DNA of 44,693 bases from Bacillota bacterium. Its GTDB lineage: Bacteria > Bacillota > Clostridia > Lachnospirales > Lachnospiraceae. The translations under genes and the position numbers were made by a program. Location: contig JAEZKL010000163.1 in NCBI GenBank assembly GCA_023415475.1, positions 1 through 44,693 on the forward strand. The letters run 5' to 3'. How positions within the stretch are numbered: position 1 is the stretch's first letter; each line of letters begins with the position of its first letter. This document shows, piece by piece, positions 35,029-43,736 of the stretch. The notes beneath the pieces were generated by a model. It was given only the letters and a program-made list of their open reading frames with translations. It had not been told where the DNA came from and did no database searches.

Positions 35029-36864
35029 ATGAAAAAAAGTAAAAAAAGATTGCTTGCGTTTGCACTCGCCGTTTTAATAGCCTTTTCGCTTACAGGCTGC
35101 GGAAATTCTTCGAATACGACCACAACTGACAATACAACGAACAGCACTACGCCGTCAAGCACGGAGTCTCAGGATACCTCGTCAACCGCTTCATCAACGG
35201 ATTCTGGCGATACAACACAATATACTGATCCGATTACATTGGACGTATTTAATATGAATACGGCTTTTTCTGGCGAACAAGCGGGATGGCTTGGAAAATA
35301 TATAAAAGACCGTTGGAATATGACACTTAACCTTATCCCGAATGACGGGCAGGCGGATGCAAAATTCCAGGTATTGGCGGCTTCCGGTAACCTTGCTGAC
35401 ATCGTTATATTCCCCAACCCCGGGCAAAATTTTCAACAAGCCGTGGCAGCGGGAAGCTTGCTTTATGATATTTCAAAAGATAACGCTTTCGCAACTCATA
35501 TGCCGTATTTCAACGAGCATTTCCCCGTAGCCGTAGAGCGTATGAAAACATTTTCCAGCGACGGCGGACTATACGGAATACCAACCCGTGTTTCAATGAT
35601 GGAACCAACCCAATCACAAAACGCCACAGAAGTAAATTTCGGCGTAATGATAAGGTACGACTACTACTTGGGAGCCGGATCACCCGCGCTTAATACACTT
35701 GATGACCTTGTGCCATGCTTACAGAAGATTGCTGCGGCATATCCTACAAACGAAGCCGGCAATCCTACATACGCGGCTTCAATTTACAATGGCATGGACG
35801 GCAATGCGGGAATGGCTCATGCTTTGGCATTTGAAGGCCTTTACGGCTATGATGCTATTATGCCCGGAAGTGTCCTTTATGTAGACAGTATGGCTGAAAA
35901 CAGTCAAGATGTTCTTATGTCGGACAGCTATTATATGAAAGGCCTTAAGTTTTTCTTTCAATTGAACCAGTTAGGTTTACTCGATCCCGACTCTCTGACT
36001 CAGACTCAAAGTGATGCAAGCGCTAAATTCTCGGAAGGGCAAATATTATATTCAAACTGGTACTGGGAGGCTAAAAACGCTTTTAACAACACCGATAATG
36101 TAGCGGCAGGTAAAGGCTATGCAATGGCTCCTTTAAAGGACCAGAAAATATCTTCACCAGGATTTTATCCGGGCGGCGACAATGGACCTGTTATCGCATT
36201 AGGCTCAAAGTGCAAAGATGTAAACCGTGCATTGGATTTTATTGACTGGATTTATACACCGGACGGAATAATGACGCTTTATAACGGCGCTGAAGGGCTT
36301 ACATGGGAATATGATGCTAACAACAAACCTTATATGACAGATTTCGGCAAACAAGCCTTACCGATGAATAAAGTCGATGTTCCTGCAGAATGGGGTGGGT
36401 CAACTTTCGCGGATGGTTTCCAACAATTAAGTTTGTACCCTGTTTCCAACGCCGAAACAAACCCGATTTCAGGAGAAGCATATAAATACGCAAACTGGAG
36501 CAATACTCTTGCAAGCGCGATGTCAAACCTCGACAAGCTATGGTCGGAGAATATGGGCGGCGCACGATATACAAAGGAATACCTTGTCCAGAACAATATG
36601 CTTAGCGTTATTCCGGGCAACACATTCACCCTTCCGGCACTGTCGGATGATATGAAAGCAATGAGCGACCAAGTCGGAAATATTATAAAGCAATATTCAT
36701 GGAAAATGGTATTGGCCGAAAACGAAAAAGAGTTTAACTCATTATGCACTGAGATGACGTCAAAAGCGAAAGACCTTGGCTATGATACGCTGCTTGCTTA
36801 TTATAAAGACCTTTTACCGACAGTACATCAAGCAAGAGTGGACGCTGTTAACAGCGTAAAATAA
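35029..36864 (+). CDS. Sugar ABC transporter binding lipoprotein (LplA type)
   Basis: Solute-binding lipoprotein of 611 residues. A basic N-region and hydrophobic core lead to the lipobox LTGC (Cys24), a Ser/Thr-rich flexible linker (25-70), then an extracellular carbohydrate-binding fold of the large LplA/YtcQ group. Seen: GEQAGWLGKYIKDRWNMTLNL near the start of the fold, LAASGNLADIVIFPNPGQNFQQ, IPTRVSMMEPTQ, and FIDWIYTPDGIMTLYNGAEG near the C-lobe, typical of the family. It is anchored outside the cell and feeds the two permeases just upstream. AAAGGAGA precedes the ATG. A strong hairpin after the gene probably stabilises or partly terminates the message, as is common for binding proteins made in excess. 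Confidence 0.93.
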   Translation: MKKSKKRLLAFALAVLIAFSLTGCGNSSNTTTTDNTTNSTTPSSTESQDTSSTASSTDSGDTTQYTDPITLDVFNMNTAFSGEQAGWLGKYIKDRWNMTLNLIPNDGQADAKFQVLAASGNLADIVIFPNPGQNFQQAVAAGSLLYDISKDNAFATHMPYFNEHFPVAVERMKTFSSDGGLYGIPTRVSMMEPTQSQNATEVNFGVMIRYDYYLGAGSPALNTLDDLVPCLQKIAAAYPTNEAGNPTYAASIYNGMDGNAGMAHALAFEGLYGYDAIMPGSVLYVDSMAENSQDVLMSDSYYMKGLKFFFQLNQLGLLDPDSLTQTQSDASAKFSEGQILYSNWYWEAKNAFNNTDNVAAGKGYAMAPLKDQKISSPGFYPGGDNGPVIALGSKCKDVNRALDFIDWIYTPDGIMTLYNGAEGLTWEYDANNKPYMTDFGKQALPMNKVDVPAEWGGSTFADGFQQLSLYPVSNAETNPISGEAYKYANWSNTLASAMSNLDKLWSENMGGARYTKEYLVQNNMLSVIPGNTFTLPALSDDMKAMSDQVGNIIKQYSWKMVLAENEKEFNSLCTEMTSKAKDLGYDTLLAYYKDLLPTVHQARVDAVNSVK

Positions 36865-36897
36865 GAATTTGGGCGATGAACGCCGTAAAATCGTTTT

Positions 36898-36926
36898 GAA
36901 AGCCGCCTCACATAGCGGCGGCTTTC
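36898..36926 (+). terminator. Intra-operon hairpin after the binding protein gene
   Basis: GAAAGCCGCC and GGCGGCTTTC form a perfect 10-bp stem with a 9-base loop, followed by only a short ATTT. It is probably a partial terminator or 3' stabiliser. Confidence 0.65.
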
Positions 36927-36956
36927 ATTTAAATATAACTGCAGGAGGTTTAATTT

Positions 36957-37727
36957 GTGATTTTATATGGAAAAAAAGCTGCGGTAACGGGAGGAAGTAA
37001 AGGCATAGGCGCCGCCGCCGCGGTAGCGCTGGCGAAAGAAGGAGCCGACCTGCTGTTAATAGGACGAGAAAAAGAAAACCTTCTTTCGGTACAGTCTCAA
37101 ATAAAGTCGTTAGGACGTGAATGTGAGTTTATTCAAATGGATGTGGGTAACCCTGAAAACACCAAGCGTTTTGAAGAATATTTAGAATTCTTTGGCGGGC
37201 TCGATATATATGTCAACAATGCAGCGTTCACAATGCGGAAATCATTTATGGAAACATCCTATGATGAAATGTTTTCTTTATTTAAAACTAATTTTTTCGG
37301 AGCGTCCCTTATGACTCAGGCAGCAGCGCGCAATATGAAAAAGAACGGACGCGGTGGAGTCATTACTATTGTAACATCTATAAACGCGGTATCTGCGTTA
37401 CCAAGCCAGGCTATTTATTCGTGTACGAAAGCAGCGCTTGAGTCTATGATGAAATCGCTGGCGGCAGAGCTTGCCCCATACGGTATACGCGTTAACTCGG
37501 TCGCGCCGGGGGCTATTCTAACTGATATGAACGACAATTATACTCCCGAAAAAATAGCTGAAGTCGAAAAGAGCATTGCTCTAGGACGTGTGGGAAATGT
37601 AGACGAAATAGCAGATGTTATTTTGTTTTTATGCTCGAGCGCTGCGAGATACTTAACAGGATCAACAATTATAGCCGATGGCGGCAGTTTATTAAGAAGC
37701 ATCGGAAAACCCACTGAAAAGAGGTAA
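36957..37727 (+). CDS. SDR family NAD(P)-dependent dehydrogenase
   Basis: Classical short-chain dehydrogenase of 256 residues. Seen: TGGSKGIG (nucleotide binding, about 12-19), NNAAF (about 87-91), the catalytic Ser in VTSINA with YSCTK (Tyr and Lys, about 155-159), and PGAILTDM. The look is of glucose-1-dehydrogenase or gluconate/sugar dehydrogenases. In this operon, with a lactonase and a dehydratase downstream, oxidation of a free sugar to its lactone, or reduction of a keto-uronate to an aldonate, are both possible. GTG start with AGGAGG nine bases before it. The next gene follows after four bases. Confidence 0.9.
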   Translation: MILYGKKAAVTGGSKGIGAAAAVALAKEGADLLLIGREKENLLSVQSQIKSLGRECEFIQMDVGNPENTKRFEEYLEFFGGLDIYVNNAAFTMRKSFMETSYDEMFSLFKTNFFGASLMTQAAARNMKKNGRGGVITIVTSINAVSALPSQAIYSCTKAALESMMKSLAAELAPYGIRVNSVAPGAILTDMNDNYTPEKIAEVEKSIALGRVGNVDEIADVILFLCSSAARYLTGSTIIADGGSLLRSIGKPTEKR

Positions 37728-37731
37728 AATA

Positions 37732-38712
37732 ATGAACATCGCAATGGCATTCTTTTTTGATGACTACATAAAAAAAATAGCCGTAGCCAAACAGCTTGGG
37801 GTTACACATGCGGTTGTTAATGTAAATCCGCAAATGAGGACTTTAAATAATGACTATAATTTCGAGCCTTTTTTAAAAAGGCTTAATGACTTTAATGAAG
37901 CCGGAATAAAGGTTGACGTTATAGAAGGACCTACGCCGCTTGAAAAAACAAAACTCGGTCGCCACGGCAGAGATGAGGAAATCGAAGTATTTTTTAAACT
38001 GCTGCATATAATGGCAAAAAATAATATTAAAACAGTTTGCTATAACTGGATGCCTGTAGTCGGATGGTTTCGTAATTTATACGATATACCGTCGCGCGGT
38101 GGAGCACTGGTTACGGGTTATAACCACAAGCTTTCGAAAGAACTTGATAATACCGAATACGGCGTTGTTACGGCAGATGAAATGTGGAAAAACTTAGAGT
38201 ATTTTTTAAAAGCGGTTATTCCTGTCGCAGAAAAATTAGGAATAAAGCTTGCCATACACCCAGACGATCCTCCGGTAGAAAGTCTGCGTGGTATATCAAG
38301 AATTTTGATAAGCTTTAACGATTTAAAGAAAGCTACTGAACTAATTCCAAGCGAATGTAACGGCATTACATTATGTCAAGGTTCGCTTGTCGCAATGGGA
38401 GAAGACCCGCTAGAGGCGATAGACTATTTTGGCAAACATAAGAAATTATTTTTTGCACACTTTAGAGATATTCGTGGCGACAGGTATGATTTTAAGGAAA
38501 CATTTCATGATGATGGACCAACGGATATGTACAAGTGCATAAGAAAATATTATGATGTAAACTTTAATGGATGCATACGCCCTGATCATGTACCAACGAT
38601 GCCAGGGGAGGATAATACTCATCCGGGGTACTCACTGCTGGGGAATTATTATGCCGTAGGATATATGAAAGGATTAATAGAAGCGGCAAAGAAGGAGGTT
38701 CATAATGGATGA
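37732..38712 (+). CDS. Mannonate dehydratase-like (UxuA family) TIM-barrel enzyme
   Basis: Protein of 326 residues matching UxuA in its metal and active-site motifs: YNWMPVVGWFRN (about 104-115), AIHPDDPPVESLRGISRI (H176), GITLCQGS (C215), FAHFRDIRGDRYDFKETFHDDG (H243), and the C-terminal RPDHVPTMPGE (D285). UxuA removes water from D-mannonate to give 2-keto-3-deoxygluconate. The protein is shorter than E. coli UxuA (394) and its N-terminus lacks the usual opening, so it is a divergent clade; another aldonate is possible as substrate. It starts four bases after the SDR gene and its last eight bases overlap the next gene, so the three are translationally linked. Confidence 0.85.
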   Translation: MNIAMAFFFDDYIKKIAVAKQLGVTHAVVNVNPQMRTLNNDYNFEPFLKRLNDFNEAGIKVDVIEGPTPLEKTKLGRHGRDEEIEVFFKLLHIMAKNNIKTVCYNWMPVVGWFRNLYDIPSRGGALVTGYNHKLSKELDNTEYGVVTADEMWKNLEYFLKAVIPVAEKLGIKLAIHPDDPPVESLRGISRILISFNDLKKATELIPSECNGITLCQGSLVAMGEDPLEAIDYFGKHKKLFFAHFRDIRGDRYDFKETFHDDGPTDMYKCIRKYYDVNFNGCIRPDHVPTMPGEDNTHPGYSLLGNYYAVGYMKGLIEAAKKEVHNG

Positions 38713-39394
38713 GACTAAAATTATAGAAACCCGCCGTAAGCTAATGCACGCTCATACGGCTGATATGTTCGATGTTCTTGACTCAATGGGGTATCCGATC
38801 CAATGCATTGACATAAATATTACGCCTTTAAGGGATGACATGAAAGTAGCGGGACCGGCATTTACTATCTGGGGAATGCGCGAACCTAGGTATGATGCTG
38901 CCCTTCCCCGTCCTGACTTTGACAATCAGGCTTTGTTTACCAAGATTGTTCCTCATAGTGTCGTTGTTTTGAACGCCGAGAAAGATGATGTTGTAGGGCA
39001 CTGGGGCGAAATGATGAGCTACGGAGCAAAGGCGTGCGGAGCGGTCGGCGCTGTCATTGACGGAGGTACTCGTGATAAACACGGTATTATGCAGATAAAA
39101 GATTGGGCGTGTTTTGCGCGCTATACAACGCCGATAGAATCTAAAAAACGTTGGCGTCCGCGTGAATGTCAAATACCTATATATGTGACCGGAACATTAT
39201 CTAAGGAAGTATTGGTTCGCCCCGGTGACTGGATTTTCGGAGACTCGGACGGTGTTATGGTCATACCTGTTGAAATATTGGACGAAGCTGTCAAAAAAGT
39301 AATGGATATATGCGAAAGGGAAGAATTTTCGCGTATTGATTTTAATAATGGAGCAACATTTAAAGAAGTATTTTTAAAATACAACAGAGCATAG
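38705..39394 (+). CDS. RraA-like aldolase
   Basis: Protein of 229 residues of the RraA/4-hydroxy-4-methyl-2-oxoglutarate aldolase fold. Seen: the signature HWGEMMSYGAKACGAVG followed by AVIDGGTRD, whose Arg-Asp pair binds pyruvate enolate and metal in the aldolases, and RPGDWIFGDSDGVMVIP near the C-terminus. True RraA, the RNase E regulator, lacks the aldolase set; Firmicutes of this kind lack RNase E of that type, so an aldolase role is favoured. Here it could split a 2-keto-3-deoxy-aldonate to pyruvate and an aldehyde, which is inference. Its ATGGATGA start overlaps the end of the uxuA-like gene; GGAGG lies before it. Confidence 0.87.
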   Translation: MDETKIIETRRKLMHAHTADMFDVLDSMGYPIQCIDINITPLRDDMKVAGPAFTIWGMREPRYDAALPRPDFDNQALFTKIVPHSVVVLNAEKDDVVGHWGEMMSYGAKACGAVGAVIDGGTRDKHGIMQIKDWACFARYTTPIESKKRWRPRECQIPIYVTGTLSKEVLVRPGDWIFGDSDGVMVIPVEILDEAVKKVMDICEREEFSRIDFNNGATFKEVFLKYNRA

Positions 39395-39407
39395 GAGTGT
39401 TGTGTAA

Positions 39408-40451
39408 ATGCAAAATGCTAAGGAATTTTTTTATGTAGGCGGATATTCAAACAATATTCGTTTATGTGAATATGATGGATCAAGCATAATGGTTTTAGAG
39501 GAATTTGAAGCGGAAAACGCATCGTATTTATGCCTTGCCCGTGGTGGTAAAAACCTTTATGCGGTGAGGGAAAAGCCAGATGGCGGCGTTGCGGCATTTT
39601 CCGTTGATAACAAGCGTCTGACATACATAAACAACGCAGCGACGAATGGAAGAGCGCCGTGTTATATAGCGGTCGGCAATGGCGGAAAAACGCTTTATGT
39701 GGCTAACTACGGAACGGGGTCGATTGCCGTATATCCGTTGAACGATGATGGAAGCATAGGAAATGACCGTATAATGATTGAGAATAGTTCCTTTGGAGAA
39801 GCAAGCCATGTAAATCCCGAACGGCAGAACGGGCCCCATGCTCACTATGCACAGCCAATAGAAGTAGACGGGAAAAATACGTTATGGATATGTGATCTCG
39901 GAATGGATATGTCTATCATAACCGACGAAAACGGAAAAGAAATAAACCGGCTTATATCGCGTCCGGGTTCAGGTCCAAGGCATATGGTTTTTGATATGCC
40001 CTACATATATATGTCATGCGAATTGAGTGGTTCAGTTTATGCATACAAATATAATTCTATTAATGACATAATTCAAATATCTGAAGTGAGTATTGTTGAG
40101 CCTAAATTGAGTGCTGGCTCAGCAATACGTGTAACCCCGGATGGCGGATATGTGATTGTTTCAAACCGGAATGCGGGTTCGAACGAGTTCGAAGGAACCA
40201 ATAGTCTGATTGTTCTCAAAATTGACAAACAAGATGGAACATTAAAGCATGTACAAACCGTTAAATCCGGCGGAATTTGTCCCCGAGACTTTGTTTTTAA
40301 CCCTAAAGGAGACAAAATATTTTGTGCAAATCAGGAATCTGATTTAGTTACAGTTTTAAATTGGGATAAGGAAAAGGGCAGGATAAATGATGAAGTTACC
40401 GCAACTTTACGAGTGGAACGGCCATCATGCATAGTGTTTATACAGCAATAA
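39408..40451 (+). CDS. Lactonase family seven-bladed beta-propeller protein
   Basis: Protein of 347 residues of the lactonase/6-phosphogluconolactonase (YkgB/Pgl, PF10282) family. Seen: repeated propeller strands FFYVGGYS, LYAVREKPDGGVAAFS, TLYVANYGTGSIAVYPL, a QNGPHAHYAQP motif in which His is usual at the central site, GSGPRHMVFD, and ICPRDFVFNPKGDKIFCANQESD. It has no signal peptide, so it would open an aldonolactone in the cytosol. The last gene of the operon: AGGAG before the ATG, 13 bases after the aldolase gene. It fits between a sugar dehydrogenase and an aldonate dehydratase. No terminator was recognised after it. Confidence 0.92.
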   Translation: MQNAKEFFYVGGYSNNIRLCEYDGSSIMVLEEFEAENASYLCLARGGKNLYAVREKPDGGVAAFSVDNKRLTYINNAATNGRAPCYIAVGNGGKTLYVANYGTGSIAVYPLNDDGSIGNDRIMIENSSFGEASHVNPERQNGPHAHYAQPIEVDGKNTLWICDLGMDMSIITDENGKEINRLISRPGSGPRHMVFDMPYIYMSCELSGSVYAYKYNSINDIIQISEVSIVEPKLSAGSAIRVTPDGGYVIVSNRNAGSNEFEGTNSLIVLKIDKQDGTLKHVQTVKSGGICPRDFVFNPKGDKIFCANQESDLVTVLNWDKEKGRINDEVTATLRVERPSCIVFIQQ

Positions 40452-40626
40452 TGAGCAACTAACACTTGAATAAATTAATTTCAGCAAGCTCAACACCAAA
40501 CTCTCTCCGCTTTTATTTTTTGCCGTCAGAAGTTTTATATACCTTGAATTTCCGTTAGGGACCAACTCTATGTTACTCTTTTATAATCATGAATATGATT
40601 GCTGGTTGTACTTTCTACTTGTTTTG

Positions 40627-40655
40627 TTGACTGATACCCACATTAGTACTATGAT
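40627..40655 (+). promoter_or_regulatory. Promoter of the PdxA-family gene
   Basis: TTGACT, 17 bases, TATGAT. The predicted start lies about 30 bases before the ATG at 40694. The gap 40452-40626 holds no gene; it may be a scar at the edge of the carbohydrate island. Confidence 0.7.
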
Positions 40656-40693
40656 GTGAACATAAACAAATATTGATTAAATTATGATTGGCA

Positions 40694-41707
40694 ATGAATG
40701 GAGATGATTATATAGAACCATTAATCGCAATACCCATGGGTGATCCGGCTGGAATTGGACCGGAGATTGTAGTAAAAGCTTTGGTGAATAAAGAGGTTCA
40801 GCAGGCTGCCCGATGTGTTGTAATCGGTGACCGGAAGGTGCTGGAGGATGTAATCCGATTCACAGATATAAACTTGAAAATTAAGGTGATAAAGAAGGCA
40901 GAAGAGGGTGAATATTCTCAAGGGGTGCTTAATCTTATTGATCTGGATAATGTTGATATGAAGGAATTTAAGCTTGGCCAAGTGAGCGGAATGTGCGGGA
41001 AAGCAGCATACGAATATATTGCCAAAAGCATTGAGATGGCTAATAACAAAGAGGTAGCAGCAGTTTCTACCACGCCGATCAACAAGGAATCCCTAAAAGC
41101 AGGTAATGTAGACTTTATCGGACATACAGAAATCTTCGGGGCTTTGACGGGGACAAAAGATCCGTTAACTATGTTTGAGGTGCATGGAATGAGGGTTTTC
41201 TTTCTCACCAGGCATGTTTCCCTGCGAAAAGCTTGTGAGCTGGTTACAAAGGATAGAATAAAGGACTATGTAAAACGATGCAAGGAAGTACTGGCAAAGC
41301 TTGGGGTAACTGAGGGTACCATGGCGATTGCCGGGCTCAATCCCCACAGTGGAGAACATGGCTTATTCGGAGACGAGGAAGTAAATCATGTAACACCTGC
41401 AGTGGAGGAGCTAAGAGCAGAAGGCTATGATGTGGTCGGACCGATTGGGGCAGACTCCGTATTTCACCTGGCGCTGAAGGGGCGGTATAACAGTGTATTA
41501 TCCTTATATCACGACCAGGGACATATCGCGACCAAGACGCTGGATTTTGAGAGAACGATAGCAATTACAGGCGGTATGCCAATACTTCGAACCTCTGTGG
41601 ATCACGGAACTGCTATGGATATCGCCGGTAAGGGTATCGCAAGCGAAGTAAGTTTGGTAGAAGCAATTCTTCTCGGAGTAAAATATTCGGTAAATTTTAT
41701 TAAGTAA
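40694..41707 (+). CDS. PdxA-family 4-phospho-hydroxyacid dehydrogenase
   Basis: Protein of 337 residues of the PdxA family, NAD-dependent 4-hydroxythreonine-4-phosphate dehydrogenases and the catabolic PdxA2 branch that acts on 4-phospho-D-threonate or -erythronate. Seen: IPMGDPAGIGPEIVVKAL, VDFIGHTEIF (metal His), RHVSLRKACELV, GLNPHSGEHGLFGDEE, and YHDQGHIATKTLDF with TSVDHGTAMDIAGKG near the end. The ATG at 40694 is chosen over the TTG at 40688; the ribosome site is weak. No other vitamin B6 or threonate genes are beside it, so the branch is unresolved, though isolated genes of this type in Clostridia are often PdxA2. Base use resembles the flanks, not the island. Confidence 0.9.
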   Translation: MNGDDYIEPLIAIPMGDPAGIGPEIVVKALVNKEVQQAARCVVIGDRKVLEDVIRFTDINLKIKVIKKAEEGEYSQGVLNLIDLDNVDMKEFKLGQVSGMCGKAAYEYIAKSIEMANNKEVAAVSTTPINKESLKAGNVDFIGHTEIFGALTGTKDPLTMFEVHGMRVFFLTRHVSLRKACELVTKDRIKDYVKRCKEVLAKLGVTEGTMAIAGLNPHSGEHGLFGDEEVNHVTPAVEELRAEGYDVVGPIGADSVFHLALKGRYNSVLSLYHDQGHIATKTLDFERTIAITGGMPILRTSVDHGTAMDIAGKGIASEVSLVEAILLGVKYSVNFIK

Positions 41708-41743
41708 GAAACGAAACAATAATAAATAGTGTATTTAGTAAGC

Positions 41744-41773
41744 AGAAACGCCCTGGAAGCAGGGCGTTTCTTT
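41744..41773. terminator. Bidirectional terminator between pdxA-like and MCP genes
   Basis: AGAAACGCCCTG and CAGGGCGTTTCT form a perfect 12-bp stem with a GAAG loop, followed by TTT. It serves the converging pdxA-like and chemoreceptor genes. Confidence 0.85.
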
Positions 41774-41803
41774 CCCGTGAATTATGCTTTTCAATATTCA
41801 CAC

Positions 41804-43498
41804 TTATACCTGGAAGAATTGAACTTGTTCGTTCAGATTCTCTGCAATCTTCTTATTCGAGTTCGCCTGTTCCAGTACCTCGTTGGTTTTGTGGAAGATA
41901 GACGTTGACTTCTCTGCAATGTCGGCAGCTCCTCTGGAGCCTTCATCCGTAGCAAGGGTTACCTCTTCAACAGCCTTACGGATATAGGTGATGGATTCAC
42001 TTAGTTGGTTCGCTGAGGTTTTAATCTCGGTAACCATTTGCTCGATCGTATCCGCATCTGCATCATATTGTTCACTGGTCTTAACCAGCATCTCATAATC
42101 ATTAATTACCTTTGAGTCGACAAATTCCAAAAGCAGTCGGGCATCCTTTACGATATCTTCTACTGCTCTCTCGATATCGCCGGATATGGTATCAATCTGG
42201 GATACTGCCTTTTTGGAGTTATGAGCTAATGTACTAATCTCACTTGCAACAACAGCAAAGCCTTTACCGGCTTCCCCCGCCCGCGCTGATTCGATAGAAG
42301 CATTCAGAGCCAGAAGATTAGTCTGAGCGGTGATATCGAGGATCGTCTTGGATAAAGTCCGAATTTCGTTGATGGCTGAGGCTTCTTCAATTGAACTTCG
42401 AAGCTGTCGGTTTGCATTTTCATAGATCTCAATGGCAGTTTTTTGTGAGTTTGTAGCAGTGTGCTTTAATGCTTCCGCTCTTCCTTTAATTTCAGAAGCA
42501 ATCGTTTGACCATTTGTAGCTTTATCATTTACACGAAGGATCTCTTCTTCAATATTTACGGAGGTAGCATTCATCTCTTGGGTGGAAGCAGCTGTTTCCT
42601 CCATTCCTGCAGAGAGCTGTTCGGTTGTAGCTGAGATATCCTCAACATCCCGGTATACCATATTGGCTCCTTCGGCAAGTATATTCGAGGAGATACCGAT
42701 TTGATTCGTTTCATTCTTGATCGTGGTGATAATGGATCGTACATTATCCTGCATATGTTCAAAGGAGCGGAAGATGTCGCCAATCTCATCCTTTTGGGCA
42801 AGACTGTTCTGGGATAACTGAATATGGAAGTCACCGTTTTCCAACCGCTCAAAATACTTTTTCAGAGTGATGTAGGCTTTCGATATGTAAGCTCCAAGGA
42901 AATAGGAGACTACGGATCCGAGGAAGGCAAAAACGCCCAGAATAGCGGCTATAGATAACATAACATCAGTGATTTCCTGTTTGATAACATCACTGTAGAC
43001 ACCCACAAACCACATACCTACAATAGCTCCACTTTGATCCCTGAGGGGAGTATAATAGGTATCTGCACTTTTACCGGCCACGGTCGCGGTACCGTGATAA
43101 TTTTCCCCTTTTTTAAGAACGACCTCGATTACGGCTTCCGATGCCTGTGTATTAATTTGTCTCTCGTTTTTATCATTCCTCACGGTAGTGGATATTCTGG
43201 TATCCATTGCAAAAATAGTTGCGAGTATACCGGTTTGTTGTGAGATATCATCTACAATATCATAATTTTCATTGATCAAAGTATCACCCTTATACAGCTG
43301 ATTACCCTCCAATCTCCAGTTGCCGGGGTATTGGGTATCCAGAAGTGAGAGTCCCAGTGAAGCATAATTTGTCAACTCAGCAGAGGTTTTATCTGTTACT
43401 AAATTAGTAACTTGACTTTTTGTTGCGTAGGCTGATAAACCGATAATAATTACTAATAAGATGTCTAGAGCTAATACAATTTTCCATTTGATTTTCAT
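41804..43498 (-). CDS. Methyl-accepting chemotaxis protein with Cache-type sensor
   Basis: Chemoreceptor of 564 residues. N-terminal membrane helix (about 5-25), an extracytoplasmic single-Cache-type sensor (about 30-185; GILATIFAMDTRISTTVRN, YYTPLRDQSGAIVGMWFVGVY), a second membrane helix (about 187-208), HAMP-type linker, then the long coiled-coil signalling domain with the conserved hairpin tip ILDITAQTNLLALNASIESA and GEAGKGFAVVASEI. It would control the CheA kinase from the inner membrane in response to a small ligand, perhaps an organic acid. GAGAGG lies about ten bases before the ATG. The region 43499-43690 upstream is AT-rich, with no gene and no obvious sigma-D site. The C-terminal end QFFQV is not a CheR-docking pentapeptide of the NWETF kind. 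Confidence 0.93.
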   Translation of the reverse strand: MKIKWKIVLALDILLVIIIGLSAYATKSQVTNLVTDKTSAELTNYASLGLSLLDTQYPGNWRLEGNQLYKGDTLINENYDIVDDISQQTGILATIFAMDTRISTTVRNDKNERQINTQASEAVIEVVLKKGENYHGTATVAGKSADTYYTPLRDQSGAIVGMWFVGVYSDVIKQEITDVMLSIAAILGVFAFLGSVVSYFLGAYISKAYITLKKYFERLENGDFHIQLSQNSLAQKDEIGDIFRSFEHMQDNVRSIITTIKNETNQIGISSNILAEGANMVYRDVEDISATTEQLSAGMEETAASTQEMNATSVNIEEEILRVNDKATNGQTIASEIKGRAEALKHTATNSQKTAIEIYENANRQLRSSIEEASAINEIRTLSKTILDITAQTNLLALNASIESARAGEAGKGFAVVASEISTLAHNSKKAVSQIDTISGDIERAVEDIVKDARLLLEFVDSKVINDYEMLVKTSEQYDADADTIEQMVTEIKTSANQLSESITYIRKAVEEVTLATDEGSRGAADIAEKSTSIFHKTNEVLEQANSNKKIAENLNEQVQFFQV

Positions 43499-43690
43499 TT
43501 GATGCCAATCCTCTCAAGTTAATATAATGCTTTCCGTGAAATCAGAATAATATAACTATAAATATATATTGGATAAAACAGGAAAGATTATCATATTTAA
43601 TGATAATATATTTTTAGAAGAATATCAATAATTTTGGGATAGATGATAAAAATAATCATGAAAAGAGGAATATAGAGGAATTTCGAGGGG

Positions 43691-43726
43691 AAATAAAAAG
43701 CACCTAACAAGGTAAGTGATAGGTGC
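43691..43726 (-). terminator. Terminator of the 43737-44120 gene
   Basis: On the minus strand GCACCTA and TAGGTGC (7 bp, 13-base loop), followed by TTTTT. Confidence 0.75.
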
Positions 43727-43736
43727 CGGATTATTG

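Noticed and set aside
38705..39394. RNase E inhibitor RraA
   Set aside because: The Arg-Asp aldolase signature and the sugar operon context favour an aldolase; no E. coli-type RNase E regulation is expected in this lineage.
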